DNA of 60,712 nucleotides from Rhizobiaceae bacterium (GTDB taxonomy: Bacteria; Pseudomonadota; Alphaproteobacteria; Rhizobiales; Rhizobiaceae): contig JANQMU010000020.1 in the NCBI GenBank assembly GCA_028279875.1, positions 1 to 60,712 of the forward strand, written 5' to 3'. The notes under the pieces were generated by a model that worked only from the letters and a program-made list of their open reading frames with translations, was not told the origin of the DNA and did not search any database. Numbering within the stretch: position 1 is the stretch's first letter; every line of letters starts with the position of its first letter. This document shows, one piece after another, positions 8,627 through 18,392 of this stretch. Both the position numbers and the translations under genes were made by a program.

Positions 8627-10606
8627 ATGATGATGAAACGGTTTTTGGGTCTAGGTGTAATCGTCGGCACAGCGGCGCAATTGCTGACTGCGGGAACGAT
8701 ATGGGCCGCGGATATTCACGATCCGGACACCGTGGGATGGGCGTTCCGTTATGGCCTAACGGACAAGGCCTATGCCGGCGCGTGGAAAACATACAAAAAA
8801 CGCGGTTACATGCCGATTGATATCGACACATTCCAGGGCAGTGGTCCGCGTTATTCGGGCGTCTGGCAAAGGAATGTCGATGGTCGCAAATGGATCAGCT
8901 TTCGGAACCTGACCAGCAAGAAATTCGGTGAGCACTGGAAGACATACCGGGCGAAAGGATACCGGTTGATCGATCAGGATATGGATATTGTCGGCGGCAA
9001 GCTGCGCTATTCATTGGTCATGGTGGAAAACAAGGAGGGCCTGAAATGGAGTTCCAATCGCAATATGTCGGGCGCCAAATTTACCAAAATCTTCAATGAA
9101 AAGAAGAAAACCCACAAGCCGATCGATATCGACGCCGTGGAAGTCAGCGGCAAGCTGCTCTATTCCGTCATCTGGGTTGAAAACAAGCCACGCCAGGACT
9201 GGGCGCAGCTGCGCGATATGACGCCGGAGGTCTATGGCGAGAAGTTCAAGGCATTTCGCAAACGGGGATATCGGGTGGCCGACCTCGATTGCTACACCCG
9301 CAAGGGCAAGCTGACCTACGCTGCGATCTGGGAGAAGAACACGCCGGGCCGCGGATGGAGCGCATCGCGCGGCATGTCCGCCACTGACCTTCGCAACAAA
9401 TGGCGCAGGCTGAGCGATCGGGGCATGCGTGTTATCGACATCGAACAATGCCGCGCGCCCAATGGTAAGGGGACACGCTATGCTGCGGTCTGGCGGGAAA
9501 ATGGTGATCGCCTTGACTGGCCGGGGCGCAAGGATGCTGAAAAGCAGTTGGTGGACTTCGTTGACAACAATCCCGCGGCACCCGGTGTCGCCGCGGCCAT
9601 TGTTTCGCGCGGCAAAATAGTCTTTCGCGGCGGTCGCGGATTTGCTGACGCGGAAAAGAAGATCCAAGCCCATGGCGGCTCGATCTATCGCGCCGCATCC
9701 CTGGCCAAGTCGGTCACCGGAGCGCTTGGTTTTGCCATGCAGAACGCAAATGCAATCAATTTGGACGATCGGACGGATTCGATTATGGATCGACCGGAAT
9801 CGAATGTCGAAGGTCTGGGCAGCAATCACCGGCATACGGTGCTGGATCTGCTTCAAAACGTTGGCTGCATCGGCAACTATCGGGACGTCCCCGGCGACGA
9901 GGACCGCGATCAGACACAATATTCATCCGCGCAATCGGCGCTGACCGATAAGCTGGACGGCGTGCTGGCCTCCAACGATGCCATCTACAGTCCGTGCTCA
10001 CCCGGCAACAACGAAAGATACAGCACGCATGGATATACTATCGCAGCGGCCGCGCTCGAGATCGAAGGTGAAGAAGACTTCCCGACGCTCTTGCGCAAAT
10101 ACATCACCGGGGTCAAAGGCACGACCCTTCCCACATTGCGGGCCGAGACGCGCAACGGGCCCGGTTCCGATGGTGAACTGGTCAAACTCTACGAAAAGAA
10201 CGGTAGTGCAGGTTATCGTCCGGTGACCGACACGGAATTCCAAAACAACAGTTGGAAATGGGCCGGCGGTGGCCTTGAAGCTTCGCCTGTGGACTATGCG
10301 CGGTTCGGCGATGCTTTGTTGCGCAATCGGTATTTTCCGAGATCCGTTCTCATGCAGATGTGGTCCGGCTCTTCGGCCAATGGCGCTTATGGCGCGGGTT
10401 GGAACCTGACTTTTGCAGCAGACAAAACACTGATTGCTGCGTCGAAGCGGGGCCGCCAGCAGGCCGCGCTTGCACATGTTCGCATCGACCCGGTCAATGA
10501 TATCGTGGTCGTGGCGATGACCAACGGCACTTTCACGGGCGAGGAAGGCTCTATCATCACGCAGCTGACCCGCGATCTGATGTCACTGGCCAGCGCCAAT
10601 CCATAG
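8627..10606 (+). CDS. Secreted tandem-repeat (BTRD1-like) plus beta-lactamase-fold serine hydrolase; polyglycine-hydrolase-like
   Basis: This 659-residue exported protein has a signal peptide to about residue 28. Five degenerate repeats of about 50 residues follow at roughly 57-310, each with the pattern RGY..ID.D, then G..RYS.VW..N and W. The C-terminal domain (about 311-659) has the serine beta-lactamase/S12 fold, with SLAK (Ser358, Lys361) as the nucleophile motif and YST at Tyr465 in place of the usual YxN. The repeats resemble the bacterial tandem repeat domain found with a beta-lactamase-like domain in polyglycine hydrolases of fungi and some bacteria. The ATG at 8627 (first of ATGATGATG) has GGGAA seven bases upstream; an upstream TTG was rejected. 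Base composition looks less GC-rich than its neighbours. The substrate is unknown. Confidence 0.78.
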   Translation: MMMKRFLGLGVIVGTAAQLLTAGTIWAADIHDPDTVGWAFRYGLTDKAYAGAWKTYKKRGYMPIDIDTFQGSGPRYSGVWQRNVDGRKWISFRNLTSKKFGEHWKTYRAKGYRLIDQDMDIVGGKLRYSLVMVENKEGLKWSSNRNMSGAKFTKIFNEKKKTHKPIDIDAVEVSGKLLYSVIWVENKPRQDWAQLRDMTPEVYGEKFKAFRKRGYRVADLDCYTRKGKLTYAAIWEKNTPGRGWSASRGMSATDLRNKWRRLSDRGMRVIDIEQCRAPNGKGTRYAAVWRENGDRLDWPGRKDAEKQLVDFVDNNPAAPGVAAAIVSRGKIVFRGGRGFADAEKKIQAHGGSIYRAASLAKSVTGALGFAMQNANAINLDDRTDSIMDRPESNVEGLGSNHRHTVLDLLQNVGCIGNYRDVPGDEDRDQTQYSSAQSALTDKLDGVLASNDAIYSPCSPGNNERYSTHGYTIAAAALEIEGEEDFPTLLRKYITGVKGTTLPTLRAETRNGPGSDGELVKLYEKNGSAGYRPVTDTEFQNNSWKWAGGGLEASPVDYARFGDALLRNRYFPRSVLMQMWSGSSANGAYGAGWNLTFAADKTLIAASKRGRQQAALAHVRIDPVNDIVVVAMTNGTFTGEEGSIITQLTRDLMSLASANP

Positions 10607-10800
10607 ATCCGTTCAGGACCTGATTGAAAGATATTTGAGCGATATCAATGGTTGTTGCGGTTTCTTCGGCTTGCATGATTCGAAGAGGAAACCGATGCCC
10701 TGGGATAAGAGTGGCCAAAGGCGCTCGCCCCCCAAAAAAAACCACCAGGCCTGAAGGGAGGCGGCGAATCGACTCAGCGGATGCAAGGCATCAGTGATCT

Positions 10801-11943
10801 CTAATGCACGGGCCAGTTGAACGGCGATGCGAGGCTATGCAGCTTTTGCACCAGCTGCATCTGGGATGACGTGCCGGTTTTGGCAAACAAAGCCCGGATT
10901 TGATTGCGCACCGTGTGCCGGCTGAGGTTGTTGGCATCTGCAAACTGATAAAGGGTCAGTCCGCGCATGAGGCCAGCTGCAAGGCGCGCTTCGGCCCGGC
11001 TGGCACCAAGCGCCTCGGCGATCTCCGTAAAATCCTGGCCGCCGTTCAAGCCGAATGAGCCGGTTATGACCAATGCGCCTGCGACAGGATCGCTCCAGAC
11101 AGCCCCAGGAAAATCATGCGTCGCTGCTGAGGGGAAAATATGCGTATGCACAAGGCAACTGCCAAATCGATTGCTCCTGAACTGCCTTGGACCGGGCAAA
11201 GCCTCAAAATTCTGGGTGTGACTCGCCGAAGCACATTTTTTCAGATGTGCGTTCATGGCTTCGTCTCTTGAGGTCAGGCGGCCATTCGCGCCGATCTTCA
11301 GCATTTGGTCATGCTGCAATAGTGTCTGCGCTCCGGCATTTTGATATGCGACCCTGCCGCTCCGATTGATCAGGAAAATCGCGTGCGGGCTGGATTCCAG
11401 ATGGCCAATGGAAACGCCATTTCCATTGGCCAGCGTGGAGGAAATCGAAATCGCGTGTGTGATGTGTGGCGCCAGCGCCTGCAGCAGGTCGACCATTTGC
11501 GGCAAAGTGCTGTCGACACCGCTCCGGCGGCACGCCGCAACCATAGCGACGAACTTCTCCGGTGACCGATAACAGATCATCGCGGGACCCGCGATGATGT
11601 CTTCCTGGTGTCTGAGCCAGTCATTGTAGAACTCGGTCTTGACCAGCTCGTCCCGGCGAAGCGCCAAGTCGGATGTGCCGACCGCGCCCACCGGCAGAGC
11701 CAGGTCCATATGCATCCACGGATTCAGTGCGGCGTAGTACTGATGGTATTGATCCAGACCTTGAGGGTCCCAACCGGCGCCGATCAGACCGAGGCTCTCG
11801 TAGCTTTTTGTACTGTGTCCGAACATTTTGACGGGTGATCCACTGGCCCGGTTCAGCGCCTCGCAAAAATCTGGCCACTTGTTGTTATCGGTGGCAGCTT
11901 CATAGACAAGCGACAGCGCATCGGAGGGAATATTGAATTGCAC
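10801..11943 (-). CDS. LuxR-family transcriptional regulator (orphan)
   Basis: This 380-residue protein ends in a LuxR/GerE-type helix-turn-helix at about 305-370, with EAEARLAAGLMRGLTLYQFA-like and NNLSRHTVRNQIRALFAKTG elements typical of the family. The N-terminal 290 residues show a PAS-like stretch (AIFLINRSGRVAYQNAGAQ near 188) but no recognisable autoinducer domain or phosphoacceptor. No luxI-type synthase or sensor kinase is nearby. The frame opens with GTG at 11943 behind GGGGA. It points towards the repeat hydrolase, converging with it over a 194-base gap, and may regulate the accessory block. That last point is inference. Confidence 0.85.
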   Translation of the reverse strand: MQFNIPSDALSLVYEAATDNNKWPDFCEALNRASGSPVKMFGHSTKSYESLGLIGAGWDPQGLDQYHQYYAALNPWMHMDLALPVGAVGTSDLALRRDELVKTEFYNDWLRHQEDIIAGPAMICYRSPEKFVAMVAACRRSGVDSTLPQMVDLLQALAPHITHAISISSTLANGNGVSIGHLESSPHAIFLINRSGRVAYQNAGAQTLLQHDQMLKIGANGRLTSRDEAMNAHLKKCASASHTQNFEALPGPRQFRSNRFGSCLVHTHIFPSAATHDFPGAVWSDPVAGALVITGSFGLNGGQDFTEIAEALGASRAEARLAAGLMRGLTLYQFADANNLSRHTVRNQIRALFAKTGTSSQMQLVQKLHSLASPFNWPVH

Positions 11944-12195
11944 TTCGGTATTTCCCCGCTGGATCAGAATGCTCCAATGAAAACCTAGCGCCGTGGATGG
12001 ATTCAGACAATGAGTCGAACCGTCCCAACAAATTCGAACTCTCGTTTCCAGCCTCTCCGGAAAGCTGAACCGTCCGACCTAAAACCGGAGATTTCATCGA
12101 CTGAGAATTCTCTAATCTTGGAGGCTGTCGCTGGCAGACCGAGTCGAAACACAATGGTCCTGTGACCTTTCAACTCAGTAAGACTGCGAGCCCGT

Positions 12196-13350
<1,155 letters not shown>

Positions 13351-13505
13351 TCAACGATACTGGCGCCATGGTTGCCCAATATGGTTATCAATTCGATAAG
13401 CGTTGCGATTTTGATCGGCGGATCGGCCGGGGTCCGTTGTCACTATGGCCGCAGTGGTGTATCTGCCGCGTGACAATCACTCCCGGAAAAATTCAGGAAC
13501 GGTTC

Positions 13506-14201
13506 ATGACGGGCTTCGACCTCATCATCTTCGACTGCGACGGCGTGCTCGTCGATTCCGAAATCATTGCCGCCCAGGTGGAATCGAAGCTGCTGACCGA
13601 TGCCGGATATCCGATCGATGCGGCGGTCCTTGCCGAGCGCTTTGCCGGCATGAGCTGGAAGGACATCCTGCTGACGGTCGAGAAGGAAACGGATGTACCG
13701 CTGCAGGCAAACCTGCTCGGCAGTGCCGAAAAGCTGCTCGATGAAAAGCTCGCGCGCAGCGTCAAGGGGATCGCCGGTGTCGGCCATGCGGTTGCCCGGA
13801 TCGATCAGCCGCGATGCATCTGCTCGAATTCATCATCCCGGCGGCTGAAGGCGATGCTGACGCGGGCCGGCACCCATGACCTCTTCGCGCCGCATATCTT
13901 TTCGGCAAAGGACACGGCGGACATGCGCACGAAACCGGCGCCGGACATCTTCCATCACGCAGCAAAGGTGATGAAGGCGGACCCAGCCAAGACGATCGTC
14001 ATCGAGGATTCGGTTCACGGCGTCGAAGGCGCGATGGCGGCCGGCATGCGTGTCGTCGGCTTCACCGGCGCCTCGCACAGCTATCCCTCGCATGCCGACC
14101 GGCTGACGGAAGCCGGCGCCGAGACCGTGATCAACCGGCTGGTCGACCTGCCGCCGGTTGTCGAGGCGCTGGCGAGTTGGAGCATGCGGGATTTCGGGTG
14201 A
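13506..14201 (+). CDS. HAD-superfamily phosphatase, beta-phosphoglucomutase/GPH-like
   Basis: This 231-residue HAD hydrolase starts MTGFDLIIFDCDGVLVDSE with the complete DxD nucleophile pair (Asp10, Asp12). The lysine motif is KPAPDIFHHAA and the acidic motif IVIEDSVHGVEGAMAAGM, both complete. It belongs to subfamily IA with an alpha-helical cap, the group of phosphoglycolate phosphatase and sugar-phosphate phosphatases. The ATG at 13506 has AGGA seven bases upstream; longer in-frame versions would add unrelated residues. It lies divergently next to ccrM and convergent with a lipoprotein gene. All catalytic residues are present, but the substrate cannot be read from the sequence. Confidence 0.86.
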   Translation: MTGFDLIIFDCDGVLVDSEIIAAQVESKLLTDAGYPIDAAVLAERFAGMSWKDILLTVEKETDVPLQANLLGSAEKLLDEKLARSVKGIAGVGHAVARIDQPRCICSNSSSRRLKAMLTRAGTHDLFAPHIFSAKDTADMRTKPAPDIFHHAAKVMKADPAKTIVIEDSVHGVEGAMAAGMRVVGFTGASHSYPSHADRLTEAGAETVINRLVDLPPVVEALASWSMRDFG

Positions 14202-14305
14202 TCATGCGGCGGTGCGGGCGGCAACCAGCGACTGCCTCCGCCGGTTTCGGAAAATGATTCAACATCCGCCTGTAAATGGCGGGAAACAATCATTGTTCCG
14301 GCACA

Positions 14306-14881
14306 TCAGCTGCTCTTCGGCGGCCCCTCATCGAAACCGACAAAGACTTTCACCGAACGGGAATCGACGATCGGTATATTGACGTCCGGCTTGTTGAACA
14401 GGAACTGCGTTGTCGGATTGCCCTGCGGCAACGCCGTCTCGAACTGGGTCAGTTCGGAATACACAACCCGGTTGGTGCCGTTTTCGACCACGGCCACGCG
14501 GATCGGCATGGTGATCGATCCGGATTTGCCTGCCGGCCCCGCTGCCGCACGGCCGGCGACGACGACATTGATGGTCATCTGATCGCCAGTGATCGAGCAC
14601 TGGCGGGTGGTGTCGGCGATCGCCGCCTGGAACAGGATCTTCTCCGGATCGTCCTCGCCGCCGCGGGCATATTTGCGCAGATAGGCAGTTCCTTCCCGCA
14701 ATTGCACCCGCGGGCACCTGCCCTGGACGATCTTCGCTCCGAGCTTCGCATCGACGCCCTTTTCGGCCTGGCTCTGCCCGCCGCCCAGATTGAGCGCACC
14801 AAGGCCTCCGGCTGTGTTGCACCCTGCGACCAGCGCAGCCATTGAAATTGCGCATACGACACGAACTGCTTTTACCGACAC
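14306..14881 (-). CDS. Hypothetical lipoprotein
   Basis: This 191-residue protein has a lipoprotein signal (KAVRVVCAISMAALVAGC). The mature part starts at that cysteine and is followed by a glycine-rich linker. The remaining domain has two conserved-looking cysteines (GRCPRV and RQCSIT) and beta-rich segments such as SITMPIRVAVVENG. I place the start at GTG 14881, directly before the signal and behind GGGA. An ATG at 14938 would add an N-terminal extension that fits a lipoprotein poorly and has no ribosome binding site, but it cannot be excluded. It is divergent from thrC. The family is not recognised; a cell-envelope role is inferred from the lipobox. Confidence 0.68.
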   Translation of the reverse strand: MSVKAVRVVCAISMAALVAGCNTAGGLGALNLGGGQSQAEKGVDAKLGAKIVQGRCPRVQLREGTAYLRKYARGGEDDPEKILFQAAIADTTRQCSITGDQMTINVVVAGRAAAGPAGKSGSITMPIRVAVVENGTNRVVYSELTQFETALPQGNPTTQFLFNKPDVNIPIVDSRSVKVFVGFDEGPPKSS

Positions 14882-14962
14882 GATATCCCGTCCCCGAACC
14901 TTTGACTGCGGCTCGCCATAAACACCAAGCTGGACCATTTTGTGGTAACCGAATTTCGGGTC

Positions 14963-14991
14963 TTTCACGAGTCTTTTCAATGTTCTATACC
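14963..14991 (+). promoter_or_regulatory. Possible sigma-70-like promoter of thrC
   Basis: TTTCAC (14963-14968) and TATACC (14986-14991) are separated by 17 bases and lie 46 bases before the thrC start, in the gap shared with the divergent lipoprotein gene. The -35 is a poor match, so this is a tentative reading. Confidence 0.28.
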
Positions 14992-15037
14992 AGCGCGGTC
15001 TTTTCGCTCAACTCATTTGCCGCAATTCAAACAGGAT

Positions 15038-16441
15038 ATGACCGTGCATTACATCTCGACGCGGGGTGACGCGCCTTCCCTCGGCTTCAGTGATGCACTG
15101 CTGACCGGACTGGCCCATGATGGCGGTCTGTATCTCCCGGCCGAATGGCCGCAATTTTCCAGAAAGGACATCCGCGCGCTGCGGGGGAGCAGCTACCAGG
15201 ATATTGCATTCCGCGTGCTGCTGCCCTTTGTCGAAGACGATATTCCGTCGGACGATTTCCGGTCGATGATCGACGAGGCCTATGCGAGCTTTCGTCATCC
15301 GGCCATCGTGCCGCTCGTTCAGTCCGGCGCCAACAGTTTCATCATGGAGCTGTTCCACGGCCCGACCCTGGCGTTCAAGGATGTGGCTATGCAATTGCTG
15401 GCGCGGCTGATGGATTATGCGCTGGAGCGCCGGAACCAGCGGGCAACCATTGTCGGAGCAACCTCCGGCGATACCGGCGGCGCGGCCATCGAGGCCTTCG
15501 CCGGACGCCGAAACAGCGATCTGTTCATCCTCTTTCCCCATAACCGCGTTTCGCCGGTCCAGCAGCGCCAGATGACGACGTCCGGCGCTGCGAATGTCAG
15601 GGCCATGGCCATCGAAGGCAATTTCGACGATTGCCAGAACCTGGTAAAAGCCATGTTCAACCACAAGGCCTTTCGAGACCAGGCGAAACTGTCGGGCGTC
15701 AATTCCATCAACTGGGCGCGCATCATGGCCCAGATTGTCTATTACTTCACCACCGCGGTTTCGCTCGGTGCGCCGGAGCGCAAGGTGTCCTTCACCGTTC
15801 CAACCGGCAATTTCGGAGATATCTTCGCCGGCCATTGCGCGCGCAAGATGGGGCTGCCGATCGCCAAGCTGGTGATTGCCACCAATGACAACGATATTCT
15901 GGCGCGCGCCCTGCGCACCGGGCGCTATGAGACGCGTGACGTCGTCGCGACGAGTTCGCCATCAATGGATATCCAGATATCGTCCAATTTCGAGCGGCTT
16001 CTTTTCGAAGCGAGCGGTCGCGATGCCGGGTTCGTCCGGGACGCCATGTCCGGCCTTGCGCAGTCCGGCAGTTTCACCATCGAGGCGGAGACGCTGAAAG
16101 CGATCAAGCGCCATTTTTCGGCCGCCCGGACCACCGGCAAACAGGTGGCAGCCACGATCCGCGAAACCCTGGCGGAAAGCGGCTATCTTCTCGATCCGCA
16201 TACGGCGACAGCCGTCCACACGGCCCGACGGTTCGAAAAGCCCCGTTCACCAATGATTACGCTGGCCACGGCACACCCGGCAAAATTTCCGGCGGCCGTT
16301 AATTCGGCTTGTGGTATTGACCCAGCCCTTCCATCATGGCTCTCTGATCTGATGCATCGGGAGGAGACATATGATGTATTGCAGCCGGATCTCGAAATCG
16401 TCGAGAGCTACATTGCCCGAAATGCGCGCGCCGCACAGTAG
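15038..16441 (+). CDS. thrC: Threonine synthase
   Basis: ThrC converts O-phosphohomoserine to threonine with pyridoxal phosphate. The 467-residue protein is of the longer class. It has the N-terminal domain start HYISTRGDAPSLGFSDALL and the PLP lysine in GPTLAFKDVA (Lys114). The phosphate-binding loop ATSGDTGGAAIEA and the GNFGDIFAGHCARKMGLP motif are also present. The ATG at 15038 follows an AGGA box at short distance and gives the standard N-terminus. It leads a run with the M16 peptidase, the GNAT and the EAL protein. The homoserine kinase that makes its substrate is encoded at 24.0-25.0 kb on the other strand. Confidence 0.95.
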   Translation: MTVHYISTRGDAPSLGFSDALLTGLAHDGGLYLPAEWPQFSRKDIRALRGSSYQDIAFRVLLPFVEDDIPSDDFRSMIDEAYASFRHPAIVPLVQSGANSFIMELFHGPTLAFKDVAMQLLARLMDYALERRNQRATIVGATSGDTGGAAIEAFAGRRNSDLFILFPHNRVSPVQQRQMTTSGAANVRAMAIEGNFDDCQNLVKAMFNHKAFRDQAKLSGVNSINWARIMAQIVYYFTTAVSLGAPERKVSFTVPTGNFGDIFAGHCARKMGLPIAKLVIATNDNDILARALRTGRYETRDVVATSSPSMDIQISSNFERLLFEASGRDAGFVRDAMSGLAQSGSFTIEAETLKAIKRHFSAARTTGKQVAATIRETLAESGYLLDPHTATAVHTARRFEKPRSPMITLATAHPAKFPAAVNSACGIDPALPSWLSDLMHREETYDVLQPDLEIVESYIARNARAAQ

Positions 16442-16456
16442 CAATCGGACAGTATC

Positions 16457-17752
16457 ATGACAGTTGAGTGTACCCGCCTGGACAGCGGGTTGACCGTGGT
16501 CACCGAATCCATGGCCCATCTGGAGAGCGTGGCGCTGGGCGTCTGGATCAGGTCCGGCTCCCGCGACGAAAGACCCGGGGAACACGGCATCGCCCACCTC
16601 CTGGAGCACATGGCCTTCAAGGGCACACACAGGCGCACCGCCCGGCAGATCGCCGAGGAGATCGAGAATGTCGGCGGTGAAGTCAACGCCGCAACCTCGG
16701 TTGAGACGACCTCCTATTATGCCCGGATCCTGCGGGACAATGTGCCGCTGGCGGTCGACATGCTGGCCGATATCCTGACCAATTCCGTGCTCGACGAAAC
16801 GGAACTGGAGCGCGAGAAGCACGTCATCCTGCAGGAAATCGGGGCGGCGATGGATACGCCGGATGATGTCGTTTTCGACAAGTTCTCGGCAACCGCCTTT
16901 CGCGACCAGACGATCGGCCGTCCGATTCTCGGAACACCCGATACGGTTCAGTCATTCACGCCGGACCAGATCAGGCAGTATCTGCAACGCAACTACACCG
17001 CCGACAAGATGATCATCGTGGCAGCCGGTGCGATCGAGCACGATGCCCTGGTTCATCTTGTCGAAGCGCGTTTCAGCGAGGTTCCCGCCTCCCATCAGGA
17101 CAATGTCACGCCGGCGGCGGCCAAATACACCGGCGGCGACTATCGCGAAAAACGCGACCTGATGGACGTCCAGTTGCTCATCGGCTTTGAAGGGCGCCCT
17201 TATCACGCCCGGGACTTCTACGCCTCGCAGATTCTGGCCAATGTCCTGGGCGGCGGCATGTCATCACGGCTGTTTCAGGAGGTCCGCGAGCATCGCGGAT
17301 TGTGTTATTCGGTCTACGCCCTCCATTGGGGGTTCTCGGACACCGGCATATTCGGCGTTCATGCCGCGACCGGGCAGGACGATATCCCCGAACTGATCCC
17401 CGTCATTCTCGAGGAACTGCGCAAGGTCGCCGACTATGTCGACCCCCGCGAGATCGAGCGCGCCCGGGCGCAATTCAGGGCGGGCCTTCTGATGGCCCAT
17501 GAAAGCCCCGCCGCGCGGGCCAGCCAGATCGCCCGTCAGATGCTGCTCTACGGGCGGCCGATCCCCAATGAGGAACTGATGGATCGACTGGCCAATATCA
17601 CGCCGCAGCGTTTGACGGATCTGTCGGGCCGGTTGTTCTTCGACACGCCCGTGACCCTGTCGGCGGTCGGACCGCTCGACAAATTGCTGCCGATCACCGA
17701 TATCGCAGCCGGCCTTACCGGAAATCGCGTTCGCCAGGCTGCCGCGGGATAG
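16457..17752 (+). CDS. M16-family zinc metallopeptidase, processing-peptidase-like
   Basis: This 431-residue protein belongs to the M16 (pitrilysin) family near the mitochondrial processing peptidase beta subunit. The inverted zinc motif HLLEH is at 47-51, and the distal glutamate region follows (NVGGEVNAATSVETTSYYA). The C-terminal M16 half has RAQFRAGLLMAHESPAARA, as in the family. All zinc ligands are present, so it should be catalytically active, probably cytoplasmic because no signal peptide is seen. It follows thrC by 15 bases, an order I recall as conserved in Hyphomicrobiales. The physiological substrate is not known. Confidence 0.9.
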   Translation: MTVECTRLDSGLTVVTESMAHLESVALGVWIRSGSRDERPGEHGIAHLLEHMAFKGTHRRTARQIAEEIENVGGEVNAATSVETTSYYARILRDNVPLAVDMLADILTNSVLDETELEREKHVILQEIGAAMDTPDDVVFDKFSATAFRDQTIGRPILGTPDTVQSFTPDQIRQYLQRNYTADKMIIVAAGAIEHDALVHLVEARFSEVPASHQDNVTPAAAKYTGGDYREKRDLMDVQLLIGFEGRPYHARDFYASQILANVLGGGMSSRLFQEVREHRGLCYSVYALHWGFSDTGIFGVHAATGQDDIPELIPVILEELRKVADYVDPREIERARAQFRAGLLMAHESPAARASQIARQMLLYGRPIPNEELMDRLANITPQRLTDLSGRLFFDTPVTLSAVGPLDKLLPITDIAAGLTGNRVRQAAAG

Positions 17753-17755
17753 ACA

Positions 17756-18382
17756 ATGCCCGCCCTTCGGCTTCTTTCGCGGCGGCGCGGCACACCCTTT
17801 CTTCGCGGGAACAACATCTATCTGCGCTTTCCCAAGCGAAGCGATTACCGGAAATGGTCCCACGTGCGCGAAGCCAGCCGGCGCTTTCTCGAACCGTGGG
17901 AGCCGACCTGGCCGCCGGACGATTTGACTCGCCGGTCCTTCCACCGGCGGGTCGGACGCTACGAGCGGGACTATGCGCGAGGCACGACGGTTCCGCTCTT
18001 CCTGTTTACCGCCGGGGACGATCAACTGATCGGCGGCCTCAATATCAGCAATATCCGGCGGGCGGCATCGAGCAGTTGCATGATCGGCTACTGGATGGCC
18101 GAACAGGCGGCGGGCAAGGGTTTGATGCTGCAGGGCCTCCAGGCGGCGATACCCTATATCTTCGGAACCTTGAGGTTGCACAGAATTGAAGCTGCCTGTA
18201 TTCCGGAAAACAAACGATCCCTCCGGCTCCTTGAAAAGGCCAATTTTCGGTATGAAGGCTATCTGAGAGGCTATTTGAAAATCAATGGCGAATGGCGGGA
18301 CCACCACCTTTATGCATTGCTTGAGGACGACGGCCCGGCCAACACCGATCCGGTCGGGAGCGGGTCCTTACCATGTCCATGA
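17756..18382 (+). CDS. GNAT-family N-acetyltransferase, RimJ/RimL-like
   Basis: This 208-residue protein has the RimJ/RimL type GNAT fold. After a basic N-terminus it shows IYLRFPKRSDYRKW, then the acetyl-CoA region SSCMIGYWMAEQAAGKGLM. The C-terminal HRIEAACIPENKRSLRLLEK and ANFRYEGYLRGYL blocks follow. RimJ and RimL acetylate N-termini of ribosomal proteins, but relatives act on many substrates, so specificity is open. It starts three bases after the M16 stop and ends ten bases before the EAL-protein start, so it is part of the thrC transcript. Confidence 0.87.
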   Translation: MPALRLLSRRRGTPFLRGNNIYLRFPKRSDYRKWSHVREASRRFLEPWEPTWPPDDLTRRSFHRRVGRYERDYARGTTVPLFLFTAGDDQLIGGLNISNIRRAASSSCMIGYWMAEQAAGKGLMLQGLQAAIPYIFGTLRLHRIEAACIPENKRSLRLLEKANFRYEGYLRGYLKINGEWRDHHLYALLEDDGPANTDPVGSGSLPCP

Positions 18383-18392
18383 TCGAACGCGT

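Noticed and set aside
10725..10800. Run of eight A after CCCCCC as a terminator for the hydrolase or the LuxR gene
   Set aside because: No stable stem precedes the T run on either strand; the CAGGCCTG palindrome has no loop.
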